Shown here one piece after another: positions 31,876 to 43,963 of a DNA stretch of 64,000 bases; the stretch's first letter is position 1; every line of letters begins with the position of its first letter. The stretch is taken from NCBI GenBank assembly GCA_014653385.1, contig JACWER010000007.1, positions 1-64,000 of the forward strand. Reading direction: 5' to 3'. The DNA comes from Pelagibacterales bacterium SAG-MED50 (GTDB lineage: Bacteria > Pseudomonadota > Alphaproteobacteria > Pelagibacterales > Pelagibacteraceae). The notes under the pieces are model-generated. The model was not told where the DNA came from. It did not search any database and saw nothing but the letters and a program-made list of their open reading frames with translations. Made by a program: the position numbers and the translations under genes.

Positions 31876-33195
31876 TTAAATATCCAAAAATAACCTTCTA
31901 GGGTCTTCTAAATTTTCTTTTATCATTTTTAAAAATGAAACCGATTCTTTACCATCAATTATTCTGTGATCATATGACAAAGCCAAATACATAATTGGTC
32001 TAATTTTTATTTCTCCATCAACAACAACAGGCCTTTCAACAATATTATGCATTCCAAGTACGCCTGATTGAGGCAAGTTAAGAATTGGTGTTGATAACAT
32101 TGATCCATAAACGCCACCATTACTAATTGTAAAAGTTCCTCCTTGAAGATCTTCAATAGTTAATTTTCCATCTCTTGCTTTTTCTGAAATTTCTTTAATA
32201 TTTTTTTCAATTTCAGCAAATGATAATTCATCAGCATCTCTTAATACAGGCACAACTAAACCTTTTTCAGTTCCTACAGCAAAACTAAGATTGTAATAAT
32301 TTTTATAAATTATTTCATCTCCATCTATTTCAGCGTTTACTGCTGGGAAATTTTTTAATGCAACAACACATGCTTTAACAAAAAAGGACATGAAACCTAA
32401 TTTTATTCCATAACGACTTTGAAAATCCTGCTGATTTTCTTTTCTCATTTCCATAATATTAGTCATATCAACTTCATTAAAGGTAGTTAACAAAGCTGCA
32501 TTTTCTTGTGCTTGTTTTAATCTCTTAGCTATCGTTTGTCTTAGTCTGGTCATTTTAATTCTTTCTTCTTGACCATACTTAACTTTTCTCTCTGATGGCT
32601 GCGGATTAGTTCCCATTAAACTTATTAGGTCACCTTTTAAAACTCTTCCATCTTTTCCTGAGCCTTTGACTGAATTAATATCTATTTTATTTTCTACAAC
32701 AATTTTTCTAACTGCTGGTGAAAGTGTTTGATTTTCTCTATTAGTTTTAGGTTCTGATTGCTCTGTTTTAGTTTTTAGAGCTTCTTCTTCTATGACCTCA
32801 TCAGTTAAAACTAATGGTTCTTCCTGATCATTTTTTTCAGTTTTTTCCTCAAAAATTTTTGGTTCTTTTTTAGATTGATCTAATTTGATTACATTGTCTT
32901 CATTTTGAGCAGGCTCTACTTTCTTAATTTCTTCTTTTTTAACCAAACCTTCAGATTGACTCTCAGATACTGAACCTAGGAGGGCTCCAACTTCTACCAC
33001 TGAGCCATCTTTTGAATTTATTTCAGTTAAAATACCTTTTACAGGTGATGGTACTTCAAGATTAACTTTATCTGTTTCAAGTTCTACTATCGGCTCATCT
33101 GCTTCAACAGCATCACCAGTATTTTTTAACCATTTTGCTACTGTTGCCTCAGTAATACTTTCACCAAGTACAGGAACTACAATTTTTTCACTCAT
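31876..33195 (-). CDS. sucB: Dihydrolipoyllysine-residue succinyltransferase (E2)
   Basis: This 439-residue E2 has one lipoyl domain with Lys43 in ETDKVNLE, a long Lys/Glu-rich linker (about 85-155), a peripheral-subunit-binding domain ([13 protein letters not shown]), and the catalytic acyltransferase domain ending with [16 protein letters not shown], which carries the active-site His. It transfers succinyl groups to CoA. It is one base from lpd and 6 bp from sucA. Confidence 0.96.
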   Translation of the reverse strand: MSEKIVVPVLGESITEATVAKWLKNTGDAVEADEPIVELETDKVNLEVPSPVKGILTEINSKDGSVVEVGALLGSVSESQSEGLVKKEEIKKVEPAQNEDNVIKLDQSKKEPKIFEEKTEKNDQEEPLVLTDEVIEEEALKTKTEQSEPKTNRENQTLSPAVRKIVVENKIDINSVKGSGKDGRVLKGDLISLMGTNPQPSERKVKYGQEERIKMTRLRQTIAKRLKQAQENAALLTTFNEVDMTNIMEMRKENQQDFQSRYGIKLGFMSFFVKACVVALKNFPAVNAEIDGDEIIYKNYYNLSFAVGTEKGLVVPVLRDADELSFAEIEKNIKEISEKARDGKLTIEDLQGGTFTISNGGVYGSMLSTPILNLPQSGVLGMHNIVERPVVVDGEIKIRPIMYLALSYDHRIIDGKESVSFLKMIKENLEDPRRLFLDI

Positions 33196-33201
33196 TTTTA
33201 A

Positions 33202-36117
33202 TTATTCAAAAACCTTATTAATTATTTCTTGCTGTTGGGAAATGTGCCTCTTCGCATATCCGGTTGCTGGAGATGCGTCAGGGCTTCTTCCTATATAAGA
33301 AATTTCGTTATTATTAGCCTTAATAGTATCTAATGTCCATTGGATATAATCTCTGACTGAGAACCAAGCACCCATATTTTTAGGCTCTTCTTGGCACCAA
33401 AAAAATTTAGCATTTTTAGCATATGGCTTAAGCTCTTTAACAAGAGTTTTTGCTGGAAATGGGTAAAGTTGTTCTATTCTAAACAAAATTACATCATCTT
33501 TTTTTAATTTTTCTCTAGCTTCTAATAAATCAAAATAAACTTTTCCTGAACACATAATTACTTTTTTAATTTTAGAGCTTTCTTTTAATTTTATAAAACC
33601 TTTGGATTGTGGGTCGATTGAATGATCCCAAAGTATTCTATGAAATGAATTCGATTTACTAAAATCGTCTAAATTTGAAACACAATACTTGTTTCTAAGT
33701 AAAGATTTTGGCGTCATCATGATTAATGGTTTTCTAAAGTCTCTATGCATTTGTCTTCTTAAAGCATGAAAATAGTTTGCAGGTGTTGTGCAATTCATAA
33801 CTTGCATATTATCATTCGAACACAACTGTAAAAATCTTTCTAATCTAGCCGATGAATGTTCTGGTCCTTGACCTTCATATCCATGAGGTAATAACATTAC
33901 CAATCCAGAAGCTCTTCTCCATTTTCTTTCTCCTGAGGCAATAAATTGATCAATCACAACCTGGGCACCATTTGCAAAATCTCCAAACTGTGCCTCCCAT
34001 AAAGTAAGAGTATTAGGTTCAACTAAACTATAACCATACTCAAATCCCAGAACGGCCAATTCAGATAAAAAACTATCAACAACTTCAAATTGTTTTTGAG
34101 TTTTTGAAATATTATTCAAAGGAACGTATCGACTGTTATCTTTTTGATTTCTTAAAACAGAATGTCTTTGACTAAAAGTTCCTCTTCCAGAGTCTTGACC
34201 AACTAATCTTACTGGATACCCCTCTTCTAATAGAGATCCAAAAGCTAAAGATTCAGCTGTTGACCAGTCAATATTAGAACCTTTCTTAACAGCTTCTTTT
34301 CTATTATTTAATATTTTGACTATTGTTTTATGTAAATTTAAGTCTTCTGAAGATGCATTTATTTTTTCTGAAATTTCTAAGAGCTTTTTTGTATCTGCGC
34401 CTGTTACCCCTCTTTTATCTTTTCCTTTTTCTGGTTTGTAAGCTGACCATGTTCCTTCGAACCAAGCAATTTTAGGCTTATAATCTTTTGCATTTTTAAA
34501 TTGATCATCTAATAAATCTTTAAATTTTTTAACTAAGCTTTCTAAATCTTCATTAGAAATTATTTTTTCTTCAATCAAATTTTTTCCATATACCTTTACA
34601 GGTGATGGATGAGATCTAATTTTGCTATACATTAGAGGTTGAGTAAATGATGGCTCATCTCCCTCATTATGACCAAACCTTCTATAACAAATCAAATCTA
34701 CTACAACATCTCTATTAAATTTTAGTCTAAACTCAGATGCTATTCTAGCTGCATAAACAACCGCTTCTGGGTCATCTCCATTTGCATGAATTATTGGTGC
34801 ATCAACCATCTTTGCAACATCTGATGGATAAGGTGAAGAGCGAGCAAATCTTGGACTTGTTGTAAATCCAATTTGATTATTAACAATAATATGAATTGTT
34901 CCACCCGTATTATGACCTGGTAATCCAGACATTGCAAAACATTCAGCCACAACTCCTTGTCCTGCAAATGCTGCGTCCCCATGAATTAAAATTGGAATTA
35001 CTTTATTTCTTTCTTTATCCTTATGAAAAAACTGTTTAGCTCTGGTCTGTCCAAGTACCACAGGATTAACTGCTTCTAAGTGAGATGGATTATCTGTTAA
35101 ACTTACATGGACTGAATTTCCATCAAATTCTCTGTTAGATGAAGCGCCCAAATGATATTTTACATCTCCAGCACCTTCATCTGATGAAGTTGCAAATTCT
35201 CCGGCAAATTCATTAAATATTCTTTTATATGACTTTTGTAATACATTGGCTAAAACATTTAATCTTCCCCTATGAGACATTCCAATTTTAACTTCTTTCA
35301 CTTGTGATTGTCCACTAATCTTAATTATTTGCTCTAAAGCTGGGATTAAACTTTCTCCTCCATCTAATCCAAATCTTTTTGTGCCAACATATTTAGTTGC
35401 TAAAAATTTTTCAAAACCTTCTGCTTGTACTAACTTATTTAAGATTGCTTCTTTACCATTTTTAGTAAATTCCAGAGCATTACTGTCTTTCTCCACTCTA
35501 TCTCTAAACCATTTTCTTTCATCTGGATTGGAAATATGCATAAATTCATAACCTATATTTCCACAATAAGTTTTTTTTAAAAATTTTAATATTTCTCTAA
35601 TACTGGCATCTTTTCTATTAATTACTCCATTTAAAAATATTTTTTTATCATAATTCTCTTTTTTGAATCCATAAAATTCTGGGTGCAGCTCATCTAAATA
35701 ATCTGACTCTCTCATTCCTAGGGGGTCAAGATTGGCTAACAAGTGTCCTCTTAATCTATAGGCACGTATTAGAGAAACTGCACTAATTGAGTCTTTATTA
35801 GAATCTGCTAATAGCTGATAATTAAATTTCCCTGACCTATCTACTATTTTATTCTCATGATTTTTTTCTTTTTGATCTATTTTTTTTTGAAGTTCGTCTA
35901 TATCAATTTTATTTTTTTTAGGTCCCCATGAAGGTCCATTGATTTCTTTTGCAATAACATTTAATTCATCACCAATTCCCTCAAAATAATCTTTCCAACT
36001 TTCTGGTAAATCTGCGTCTTTATTTACAAACTTAAGATACATTCGTTCAATAAATGCACTATTAGATTTATTTAAAAATGAAGTTTTTTCGTATTCAAGA
36101 TTTTTTGATGCTGACAT
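33202..36117 (-). CDS. sucA: 2-oxoglutarate dehydrogenase E1
   Basis: This 971-residue thiamine-diphosphate enzyme decarboxylates 2-oxoglutarate. Family markers include KIGMSHRGRLNVLANV, HGDAAFAGQGVVAE, NNQIGFTTSP, YRRFGHNEGDEP, GQDSGRGTFSQRH and LPHGYEGQGPEHSSAR. The short N-terminal sequence with FVNKDADLPESWKDYF is the E2-binding segment. The order sucC-sucD-sucA-sucB-lpd is typical of alphaproteobacteria. Confidence 0.97.
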   Translation of the reverse strand: MSASKNLEYEKTSFLNKSNSAFIERMYLKFVNKDADLPESWKDYFEGIGDELNVIAKEINGPSWGPKKNKIDIDELQKKIDQKEKNHENKIVDRSGKFNYQLLADSNKDSISAVSLIRAYRLRGHLLANLDPLGMRESDYLDELHPEFYGFKKENYDKKIFLNGVINRKDASIREILKFLKKTYCGNIGYEFMHISNPDERKWFRDRVEKDSNALEFTKNGKEAILNKLVQAEGFEKFLATKYVGTKRFGLDGGESLIPALEQIIKISGQSQVKEVKIGMSHRGRLNVLANVLQKSYKRIFNEFAGEFATSSDEGAGDVKYHLGASSNREFDGNSVHVSLTDNPSHLEAVNPVVLGQTRAKQFFHKDKERNKVIPILIHGDAAFAGQGVVAECFAMSGLPGHNTGGTIHIIVNNQIGFTTSPRFARSSPYPSDVAKMVDAPIIHANGDDPEAVVYAARIASEFRLKFNRDVVVDLICYRRFGHNEGDEPSFTQPLMYSKIRSHPSPVKVYGKNLIEEKIISNEDLESLVKKFKDLLDDQFKNAKDYKPKIAWFEGTWSAYKPEKGKDKRGVTGADTKKLLEISEKINASSEDLNLHKTIVKILNNRKEAVKKGSNIDWSTAESLAFGSLLEEGYPVRLVGQDSGRGTFSQRHSVLRNQKDNSRYVPLNNISKTQKQFEVVDSFLSELAVLGFEYGYSLVEPNTLTLWEAQFGDFANGAQVVIDQFIASGERKWRRASGLVMLLPHGYEGQGPEHSSARLERFLQLCSNDNMQVMNCTTPANYFHALRRQMHRDFRKPLIMMTPKSLLRNKYCVSNLDDFSKSNSFHRILWDHSIDPQSKGFIKLKESSKIKKVIMCSGKVYFDLLEAREKLKKDDVILFRIEQLYPFPAKTLVKELKPYAKNAKFFWCQEEPKNMGAWFSVRDYIQWTLDTIKANNNEISYIGRSPDASPATGYAKRHISQQQEIINKVFE

Positions 36118-36151
36118 CTATTTATTTAATATAATCCTCTAATATTATTTT

Positions 36152-37027
36152 TCAATTTGACAATTTATTAAATAAAGTTTTTCCAATTATTGAGGGTGAT
36201 TTTGCTACTATAATGCCAGATTCTTCCATTTTCTTAATCTTATCCTCAGCTCCACCTTTTCCTCCTGAGATAATAGCTCCTGCATGACCCATTCTCCGTC
36301 CTGGGGGAGCTGTAATTCCAGCAATAAAACCAACTATTGGTTTTTTTATTTTGTGATTTTTAACAAATTCTGCAGCTTCCTCTTCTGCTGTGCCACCAAT
36401 TTCTCCTATCATTAAAATAGATTCTGTTTCTTCATCATTTAAAAATAAATCTAAACAATCAATAAAGTTTGTTCCATTAATTGGATCGCCTCCAATACCA
36501 ATACAGGTTGATTGACCTAAACCATTTTCGGTTGTTTGCGCAACCGCCTCGTAAGTAAGTGTTCCAGATCTTGATACAATTCCAACCGATCCTCTTTTAT
36601 GAATATTTCCTGGCATAATTCCAATTTTGCATTCATCAGGTGTAATTATTCCCGGACAATTTGGTCCAATCAATCTACTTTTGGATCTATTTAATTTTTG
36701 TCTTACTTTAAGCATATCTTGAACTGGGATACCTTCTGTAATGCAAACAATTAATTCTACAGATGCATCTATTGCTTCTATAATAGCTGCAGCAGCAAAT
36801 TTAGCAGGCACATAAATCATTGTTGCATCTGCACCAACACTATTTTTTGCTTCAACAACACTGTTAAAAACAGGTCGATCTAAATGTTTTTGACCACCTT
36901 TTTTAGGAGTTACTCCACCTACTAAATTAGTTCCATATTTTATTGCTTGTTCAGAATGAAAAGTGCCATGGGCCCCGGTAAAACCTTGACAAATTACTTT
37001 TGTATTTTTATTTACTAAAACAGACAT
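36152..37027 (-). CDS. sucD: Succinyl-CoA synthetase alpha subunit
   Basis: This 291-residue protein has the CoA-binding Rossmann domain ([17 protein letters not shown]), [10 protein letters not shown], and the phosphohistidine loop [16 protein letters not shown]. It forms ATP or GTP from succinyl-CoA with SucC. It is 1 bp downstream of sucC. Confidence 0.97.
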   Translation of the reverse strand: MSVLVNKNTKVICQGFTGAHGTFHSEQAIKYGTNLVGGVTPKKGGQKHLDRPVFNSVVEAKNSVGADATMIYVPAKFAAAAIIEAIDASVELIVCITEGIPVQDMLKVRQKLNRSKSRLIGPNCPGIITPDECKIGIMPGNIHKRGSVGIVSRSGTLTYEAVAQTTENGLGQSTCIGIGGDPINGTNFIDCLDLFLNDEETESILMIGEIGGTAEEEAAEFVKNHKIKKPIVGFIAGITAPPGRRMGHAGAIISGGKGGAEDKIKKMEESGIIVAKSPSIIGKTLFNKLSN

Positions 37028-37028
37028 A

Positions 37029-38189
37029 TTATTTTATTGCCTCAACAATTTTTTTTGCTGCATCATCTAAATTTTCAGCTGATATTAATTTTAATCCTGA
37101 ATTATCCAATATCTGTTTTCCTTTTTTAAAATTTGTTCCTGCAAGTCTAACAACTAATGGAACACTAATGTTTATTTCTTTTGCTGCATCTACAACTCCT
37201 TGAGCAAGAACATCACACCTCATTATTCCTCCAAAAATATTGACTAGAATTCCTTTAACATTTTTATCTGATAAAATTATCTTAAGAGCTGCTGAAACTT
37301 TTTCTTTTGAAGCGCCACCACCAACATCTAAAAAATTAGCTGGCTCTTTTCCATATAGTTTAATTATGTCCATGGTTGCCATGGCTAAACCTGCACCATT
37401 AACCATACAACCAATGCTTCCATCTAACTTAATGTAAGCTAGGTCATGTTTGCTTGCTTCTATTTCTGTTGGATCTTCTTCATTTAAATCTCTTAGTTCA
37501 ACAATTTCTGGATGTCTGAATAAAGCGTTAGAATCAAAATTTACTTTAGCATCCAAACAAATTACTTTTTCTTCTTTGGTTAAAATTAGTGGATTAACTT
37601 CAACCATATTTGCATCTGTGTTTATAAACATTTGATAAATTGATTTTATTAATGAAATTGCTTGTGTTTTTGCACTATTACTTAAGTTAAAAATTTTAAT
37701 TATCTCTTCACAATCTTTGTCTGAAATTTCATTACTTATATCAACTTTAGTTGTTATGATTTTTTCAGGCGAGCTACTTGCTACTTCTTCTATATCCATT
37801 CCACCTTGGTCGCTAGATATGAAAGCTATTTTAGAACTAGCCCTATCAACTAAACAAGATAAATAAAACTCTTTGTCTATATTTGATGACTCTTCAACAT
37901 ACAATCTTTTTACTTCTCTTCCTTCAGGACCTGTTTGATGAGTAACTAAAGTTTTACCCATCATCTCTTTTGCTGCCTCACTTAACTCTTCAATGGTATC
38001 TAATATTTTTACTCCTCCTGCTTTTCCTCTTCCGCCTGCATGGATTTGAGCTTTTAAAACATATTTTTTTGTATTTAGTGATTTTGCTTTTTCTACTAGT
38101 TCATCAACAGACAATGCAAACACTCCTTCTGGGACTGTTGCGCCATATTTCTTTAAAATTTGTTTGGCTTGATGCTCGTGAATGTTCAT
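37029..38189 (-). CDS. sucC: Succinyl-CoA synthetase beta subunit
   Basis: This 386-residue ATP-grasp protein starts [16 protein letters not shown] and has [40 protein letters not shown], and FVDVGG-like [13 protein letters not shown], the family fingerprint. It carries nucleotide specificity of the complex. It follows mdh by 2 bp. Confidence 0.97.
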   Translation of the reverse strand: MNIHEHQAKQILKKYGATVPEGVFALSVDELVEKAKSLNTKKYVLKAQIHAGGRGKAGGVKILDTIEELSEAAKEMMGKTLVTHQTGPEGREVKRLYVEESSNIDKEFYLSCLVDRASSKIAFISSDQGGMDIEEVASSSPEKIITTKVDISNEISDKDCEEIIKIFNLSNSAKTQAISLIKSIYQMFINTDANMVEVNPLILTKEEKVICLDAKVNFDSNALFRHPEIVELRDLNEEDPTEIEASKHDLAYIKLDGSIGCMVNGAGLAMATMDIIKLYGKEPANFLDVGGGASKEKVSAALKIILSDKNVKGILVNIFGGIMRCDVLAQGVVDAAKEINISVPLVVRLAGTNFKKGKQILDNSGLKLISAENLDDAAKKIVEAIK

Positions 38190-38191
38190 TA

Positions 38192-39154
38192 TTACTTAGA
38201 AAGATCAGGATCTATTTTAGATGCTGCTTCCCATAAAGCTTTAACTGCATCGATAGAATGCATAAATTCTTTTTTCTCATTATCATCTAAATCGATTTGC
38301 TCTATTTTTTCCACCCCATCTTTTCCAATAATCACTGGAACACCTGCATAGACATTACTTACCCCATACTCTCCATTTAATTGAATAGCACATGGTAATA
38401 ATTTTTTTTCATCATTTAAATATGCTTCTGCCATCTGAACTCCTGATGCTGCAGGTGCATAAAATGCAGATCCTTTTTCAAGGTATTTGACTATCTCAGC
38501 TCCACCATCTCTAGTTCTTTGATTTATTTCTTCTAATTTTTCTTGAGAAATTTTTCCATCTTTTACTAAATCAAGCAAAGGTTTTCCTGAAACTTTTGTA
38601 AATCTAGGCATTGGTACCATGGTATCTCCATGTCCACCCATCACCATTGCATCTATTTCTTTAACTGGAATATTTAATTCTAAAGATAAAAATAATTTAA
38701 ATCTTGAACTATCTAAAATTCCAGCCATTCCAACAACCTTATTAGCTGGTAAGCCTGAAAATTTTTGAAAAGCCATAACCATGACGTCCAAAGGATTAGT
38801 AATACATACAACAAAAGCGTTAGGAGCATTTTGCTTAATTCCTTCTGCTACCTGTTTAATAATTTTTAAATTTATTCCTAATAAATCATCTCTACTCATA
38901 CCTGGTTTTCTAGGAACACCTGCTGTAATAATAATTACATCTGAATCTTTGATGTCTTTGTAATCATCTGTTCCTGAAAATTTCACATTAAAGCCATCTA
39001 CTGATGATGATTGTGCTATATCAAGCGCTTTACCTTTGGCAATACCACTTGCAACATCAAATAACACTACTTCATCTACTAATTCTTTTGTTCCAATTAA
39101 ATGTGCAAGAGTTCCACCAATTTGACCTGCACCTATTAAAGATATTTTTTTCAT
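38192..39154 (-). CDS. mdh: Malate dehydrogenase (LDH-like type)
   Basis: This 320-residue enzyme has [14 protein letters not shown] for NAD binding, [15 protein letters not shown] (active-site loop), [12 protein letters not shown] and [11 protein letters not shown] with the catalytic histidine. It belongs to the LDH-like malate dehydrogenases of alphaproteobacteria, not the E. coli type. It oxidises malate to oxaloacetate and lies 2 bp before sucC. Confidence 0.96.
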   Translation of the reverse strand: MKKISLIGAGQIGGTLAHLIGTKELVDEVVLFDVASGIAKGKALDIAQSSSVDGFNVKFSGTDDYKDIKDSDVIIITAGVPRKPGMSRDDLLGINLKIIKQVAEGIKQNAPNAFVVCITNPLDVMVMAFQKFSGLPANKVVGMAGILDSSRFKLFLSLELNIPVKEIDAMVMGGHGDTMVPMPRFTKVSGKPLLDLVKDGKISQEKLEEINQRTRDGGAEIVKYLEKGSAFYAPAASGVQMAEAYLNDEKKLLPCAIQLNGEYGVSNVYAGVPVIIGKDGVEKIEQIDLDDNEKKEFMHSIDAVKALWEAASKIDPDLSK

Positions 39155-39164
39155 TTATTCACTT

Positions 39165-40658
39165 TTATTTCATCGTTGGCATTACAAATTCAGCATTAGA
39201 ACGAATACCTGAAGGCCATCTTGATGTTACTGTTTTTAATTTTGTATAAAATTTTATTCCTTCCATTCCATGCATTCCAGTATCTCCAAATAAAGACCTT
39301 TTCCAACCACCAAAGCTATGAAAAGCCATTGGCACAGGTATTGGAACATTAATACCGACCATACCTACTTGAATTTTATTTGCAAAAGTTCTACCTGCAT
39401 CTCCATCTCTTGTATAAATGCTAACTCCATTTCCGTATTCATGATCGTTAATTAATTTAACTGCATCTTCAAACGTTTTTACTCTAACAACTGACAATAC
39501 TGGACCAAATATCTCTTCTTTATAAATTCTCATATCTTTATTAACATGGTCAAACAAACAACCACCTATATAAAAACCATTTTCATAACCCTGTAGTTTT
39601 AAATCTCTACCATCAACTACTAACTTTGCTCCTTCTTTAACTCCTAAATCTACGTAACTTTTTACTTTTTCTAAATGTTCTTTGGTAACTAAAGGTCCCA
39701 TTTCAGAATTCTTATCCATACCTGGACCAACTTTTAAAGCCTCCGCTTTTTTTGATAATCTTGAAACTAATTCATCACCAATATCTCCAACAGCTAACGC
39801 AACCGATTGTGCCATACATCTTTCTCCAGCTGAACCATAAGCAGCACCCATTAATCCATTTACAGCTCCATCTAAATCGCAGTCTGGCATAACAACTAAG
39901 TGATTTTTAGCTCCCCCTAATGCTTGAACTCTTTTTTCATTTTTAGCTGCATTCTCATAAATATATTTAGCGATAGGTGTTGATCCTACAAAGCTCACTG
40001 CTTTTACGTCTTTATTTTCTAAAATTGCATCTACACACTCTTTATCTCCATTAACCACATTAAATACACCTTCTGGCAGTCCAGCCTCAGTAAGCAACTC
40101 AGCTAATCTCATTGGGCATGATGGATCTTTTTCTGATGGTTTTAAAATAAAAGTATTTCCACATGCAATAGCTATTGGGAACATCCACATTGGAACCATT
40201 GCTGGAAAATTGAATGGTGTAATTCCTGCAACAACTCCTAACGATTGTCTCATAGACCAACTATCTACATTTGTTCCTACGTTTTCAGAAAATTCACCTT
40301 TTAATAAGTTTGGAATTCCACATGCAAACTCAACAACTTCTAAACCTCTAGTCAATGAACCCCTTGCATCTTCGTAAACTTTTCCATGTTCAGAAACTAT
40401 TAGTTTTGTAAGTTCATCAGAATTTTTTTCTATCAATTCTTTAAATTTAAACATAACTCTTGCTCTTTGAAGAGCGGGTTTCAATGACCAAGTTTCAAAG
40501 GCTTTTTTTGCAACTTCGACTGCTTGATCTAAATCTGATTTTGAAGCAAGTTTTACTTCAGACTCTTGTTCTCCTGTTGCAGGATTAGAAACTTTTGCTT
40601 TTCTATCAGAATTACCTGGAATAATTTTTCCACCTACATAGTGTTCAATTAATTTCAT
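39165..40658 (-). CDS. mmsA: Methylmalonate-semialdehyde dehydrogenase (CoA-acylating)
   Basis: This 497-residue aldehyde dehydrogenase has GVVAGITPFNFPAMVPMWMFP, catalytic Cys281 in GSAGERCMAQS, and the NVPIPVPMAFHSFGGWKRSLFGD ending typical of the MmsA/IolA group. It converts methylmalonate or malonate semialdehyde to propionyl- or acetyl-CoA in valine, thymine or inositol breakdown. It sits between sdhB and mdh, away from any visible catabolic partner. Substrate range is by family. Confidence 0.93.
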   Translation of the reverse strand: MKLIEHYVGGKIIPGNSDRKAKVSNPATGEQESEVKLASKSDLDQAVEVAKKAFETWSLKPALQRARVMFKFKELIEKNSDELTKLIVSEHGKVYEDARGSLTRGLEVVEFACGIPNLLKGEFSENVGTNVDSWSMRQSLGVVAGITPFNFPAMVPMWMFPIAIACGNTFILKPSEKDPSCPMRLAELLTEAGLPEGVFNVVNGDKECVDAILENKDVKAVSFVGSTPIAKYIYENAAKNEKRVQALGGAKNHLVVMPDCDLDGAVNGLMGAAYGSAGERCMAQSVALAVGDIGDELVSRLSKKAEALKVGPGMDKNSEMGPLVTKEHLEKVKSYVDLGVKEGAKLVVDGRDLKLQGYENGFYIGGCLFDHVNKDMRIYKEEIFGPVLSVVRVKTFEDAVKLINDHEYGNGVSIYTRDGDAGRTFANKIQVGMVGINVPIPVPMAFHSFGGWKRSLFGDTGMHGMEGIKFYTKLKTVTSRWPSGIRSNAEFVMPTMK

Positions 40659-40697
40659 GAATACGGTGTTTTAGATCAAAAATGCTTATTAGTCTAT

Positions 40698-41477
40698 TTA
40701 AACATTAGATGTAGCTATCATTTTTTTAATTTCAGCTATTGCTTTTGCAGGATTTAAGCCTTTTGGACATGCACTAGTACAATTAAGAATAGTGTGACAT
40801 CTATAAAGTTTTAATTCATCTGCAACTTTTTTTAATCTTGCCTTTCTTTCTTCATCTCTACTATCAACTATCCATCTATAAGCTTGAAGAAGAACTGCAG
40901 GACCTAAGTATTTATCTCCATTCCACCAGTAACTTGGGCAAGATGTTGAACAACATGCACACATAATACATTCATAGGCACCATCAAGTTTAGCTCTTTC
41001 TTCTTTTGATTGAACTATTTCAGTTGTTTCTTTCGTTGAATTATTTTTTAACCAAGGTTCAATTGATTGATATTGTTTGTAAAGCCCATCTAAGTCACCA
41101 ATTAAATCTCTTTTAACTTTTAAGTGTGGCAAAGGATAAATATCTATATCACCATCAATTTCTGCATGGGGAGTAGTACATGCAAGACCATTTTTGCCTC
41201 CCATGTTCATAGCACATGATCCACAAACTCCATGTGCACATGATCTTCGGTAAGCTAATGTTGGATCAATTTCATTCTTAATCTTATTAAGTATATCTAA
41301 AACTTTTGAGGGACAATTATCCATATCTACTTCATAGGTATCAAGCCTAGGGTTTTCTTCTGTAGATGGATCCCATCTATAGACATTAACTTTTCTTATA
41401 TTTTTTGAACCAGTCTTATCTTGATAATATTCACCTTTAGTAACTTCAGAATTTTTAGGTAAATTTATTTGAACCAT
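40698..41477 (-). CDS. sdhB: Succinate dehydrogenase iron-sulfur subunit
   Basis: This 259-residue protein has the [2Fe-2S] motif [16 protein letters not shown] and later C, then [16 protein letters not shown] and [17 protein letters not shown] for the [4Fe-4S] and [3Fe-4S] clusters. It passes electrons from SdhA to quinone. It starts on the last base of sdhA (one-base overlap). Confidence 0.97.
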   Translation of the reverse strand: MVQINLPKNSEVTKGEYYQDKTGSKNIRKVNVYRWDPSTEENPRLDTYEVDMDNCPSKVLDILNKIKNEIDPTLAYRRSCAHGVCGSCAMNMGGKNGLACTTPHAEIDGDIDIYPLPHLKVKRDLIGDLDGLYKQYQSIEPWLKNNSTKETTEIVQSKEERAKLDGAYECIMCACCSTSCPSYWWNGDKYLGPAVLLQAYRWIVDSRDEERKARLKKVADELKLYRCHTILNCTSACPKGLNPAKAIAEIKKMIATSNV

Positions 41478-43252
41478 TAATACACTCTTTCTTGTGGTGG
41501 AAAGTATTGTACTTCATTAGTTAAAGTTGATTTGTGAACTTCTCTATAACTTATTTTTGTATTCTTACCATCACACCAAGCTAGTGTATGTTGCATAAAT
41601 TTTTCATCATCTCTTTTTGGAAAATCATCCCTCGCATGAGCTCCTCTACTTTCTTTTCTATGATATGCAGACTCTACTGTTGTTATAGCCTGTCTTATAA
41701 GATTATCGAATTCTAAAGTTTCTACTAAATCAGTGTTAAATACTAAAGATCTGTCTTTGACCGAAATAGAATCCATTCCATCATATGTTTTTCTAATTTC
41801 ATCAACTCCTTCTTTAAGATTTTTTTCAGTTCTAAAAACTGCACATTTAGATTGCATAGTTTTTTGCATAGCAAGTCTTAGATCTGCTGTACTGTTATCA
41901 CCTTTTGCATTTCTAAGTTTATCAAACCTATCTAAACATTTTTGAGTTTCAAACTCTCCAATTTCTTCATGAGGTGTTCCTGGTTTAACCAGCTCAGCAG
42001 CTCTTTTTGCAGCCGCTCTACCAAACACTACTAGATCAATAAGAGAATTCGAGCCCAATCTATTGGCTCCATGAACCGAAACACATGCTGCCTCGCCAAT
42101 CGCCATCAACCCAGGAACAGTTTTTTCAGAACCATTTACTGTCAAAACTTCTCCTTTATAGTTTGTTGGAATACCACCCATATTATAGTGAACAGTTGGC
42201 ACAACTGGAATTGGTTCCTTAGTGATATCAACATTTGCAAATAATCTTGCAGCATCGGTAATTCCTGGCAATCTGCTTTCAATAATTTCTTTATCTAAAT
42301 GACTTAAGTTTAGATGAACGTGATCTTGATCTTTACCAACTCCTCTTCCTTCATTAATTTCAATTGACATTGACCTACTTACTACATCTCTCGAAGCTAG
42401 ATCTTTTGCGTTAGGCGCATATCTTTCCATAAATCTTTCGCCTTTTGAATTTGTAAGGTAACCACCCTCACCTCTAGCTCCTTCTGTTATTAAAGTACCA
42501 TGACCATATATTCCTGTAGGATGAAATTGTACAAACTCCATATCTTGCAAAGGTAATCCAGCTCTTAATACCATTGCATTTCCATCACCGGTGCATGTAT
42601 GAGCTGATGTTGCTGAATAGTAAACTTTTCCATAACCACCTGTTGCAACAATTACAGTATGTGCTCTAAATCTATGAATTGTTCCATCATTTAAATTCCA
42701 TGCTACTAGTCCTTTGCACTCTCCATCTTTCATCAATAAATCTAAAGCAAAGTATTCTATAAAAAATTCTGTGTTATGTTTTAGAGCTTGTCCATAAAGA
42801 GTATGTAATATTGCATGACCTGTTCTATCTGCTGCTGCACAAGTTCTTTGAACTATGCCATTACCATAATTTTTAGTCATTCCACCAAAAGGTCTTTGAT
42901 AAATTTTTCCCTCTTCAGTTCTGCTAAACGGAACACCATATTTTTCTAATTCTATTACTGCTTTTGGAGCTTCCTTACATAAGTACTCGATACTATCTTG
43001 ATCACCTAACCAATCTGCACCTTTAACAGTGTCATACATGTGCCATCTCCAATCATCTTCACCCATATTTCCTAAAGCAGCTGAAATACCTCCTTGGGCA
43101 GCAGAAGTGTGGCTTCTTGTAGGAAAAACTTTTGAAATACAGGCTGTTTTTAATCCAGCCTCACTTAACCCTACAGCAGCTCTTAAACCAGATCCACCTG
43201 CTCCAAGAACAACTACATCATATTCATGATCAATAATTTTATAAGAACTCAT
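41477..43252 (-). CDS. sdhA: Succinate dehydrogenase flavoprotein subunit
   Basis: This 591-residue subunit has [13 protein letters not shown] for FAD, the covalent-flavin histidine in [17 protein letters not shown], and [15 protein letters not shown] plus [24 protein letters not shown]. It oxidises succinate to fumarate. It shares single bases with sdhD and sdhB on either side, so the four sdh genes are tightly linked. Confidence 0.98.
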   Translation of the reverse strand: MSSYKIIDHEYDVVVLGAGGSGLRAAVGLSEAGLKTACISKVFPTRSHTSAAQGGISAALGNMGEDDWRWHMYDTVKGADWLGDQDSIEYLCKEAPKAVIELEKYGVPFSRTEEGKIYQRPFGGMTKNYGNGIVQRTCAAADRTGHAILHTLYGQALKHNTEFFIEYFALDLLMKDGECKGLVAWNLNDGTIHRFRAHTVIVATGGYGKVYYSATSAHTCTGDGNAMVLRAGLPLQDMEFVQFHPTGIYGHGTLITEGARGEGGYLTNSKGERFMERYAPNAKDLASRDVVSRSMSIEINEGRGVGKDQDHVHLNLSHLDKEIIESRLPGITDAARLFANVDITKEPIPVVPTVHYNMGGIPTNYKGEVLTVNGSEKTVPGLMAIGEAACVSVHGANRLGSNSLIDLVVFGRAAAKRAAELVKPGTPHEEIGEFETQKCLDRFDKLRNAKGDNSTADLRLAMQKTMQSKCAVFRTEKNLKEGVDEIRKTYDGMDSISVKDRSLVFNTDLVETLEFDNLIRQAITTVESAYHRKESRGAHARDDFPKRDDEKFMQHTLAWCDGKNTKISYREVHKSTLTNEVQYFPPQERVY

Positions 43253-43578
43253 TAGTTAAGATTAAATAAAAAAATAATTGTTAATAATGGAATTATTATA
43301 GCAGAAATAAATAATAGTCGGTTTGCGACATATTTGATTTTATCATCTGATATATAGTCCTCAAAAACCTCACTAATACTTAATGCAGAAAAAAAATAAG
43401 CAAAAATAATAAATAAACTAAATAAAAATTTAGAAACTGAGTTAGAAAAAAATTCTACTAATTCTGAATAATTGCTATCGTAAATTGCTATAAAATTTAC
43501 TGCAAACCAAAACATTAATGGTAATAAAATTACAGATGATATCTTTAAAAATATCCATTTTTTTGTAGCTAAGTTCAT
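43252..43578 (-). CDS. sdhD: Succinate dehydrogenase membrane anchor SdhD
   Basis: This 108-residue protein has three hydrophobic helices and sits in the SdhD position between sdhC and sdhA. Sequence identity to known SdhD is low by eye, as usual for this subunit, so the call rests on length, topology and context. It helps bind quinone and heme b in the inner membrane. Confidence 0.82.
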   Translation of the reverse strand: MNLATKKWIFLKISSVILLPLMFWFAVNFIAIYDSNYSELVEFFSNSVSKFLFSLFIIFAYFFSALSISEVFEDYISDDKIKYVANRLLFISAIIIPLLTIIFLFNLN

Positions 43579-43579
43579 A

Positions 43580-43963
43580 TTAAATAAAATTTTTTCCTAT
43601 TAAATAAATCAAAATGGTTAATAAAAATGATCCAAAAATAACCAAAAGACCAGTAATACGAGTTGTTTGTAATTCAAAACCATAACCCATGTCCATTATC
43701 AGATGTCTGATTTCACTCAACATTTGGAAACTAAATGACCAAACCAAACCCAATGCAATAAATTTTCCTAATATTGAATTTAAGAGTTGGTTGATTAAAC
43801 TATAATTTGCGTCACCTAAAACTAATAAAGAAACCCAAATACAAATAAGTGTTATTGCTACAATATTAATAATTCCAGTTATTCGGTGAGAAATAGACAC
43901 TAATGATGAAATATGCCATCTGTAAATTTGTATATGTGGGGATAAAGGATTTTTATCTTCCAT
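43580..43963 (-). CDS. sdhC: Succinate dehydrogenase cytochrome b subunit SdhC
   Basis: This 127-residue membrane protein has the family opening SPHIQIYRWHISSLVSISHRITG, with quinone-site and heme-region residues, and HLIMDMGYGFE, with the conserved heme-ligand histidine region. Three helices are visible. Its start lies 11 bp inside the end of asd. Confidence 0.93.
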   Translation of the reverse strand: MEDKNPLSPHIQIYRWHISSLVSISHRITGIINIVAITLICIWVSLLVLGDANYSLINQLLNSILGKFIALGLVWSFSFQMLSEIRHLIMDMGYGFELQTTRITGLLVIFGSFLLTILIYLIGKNFI

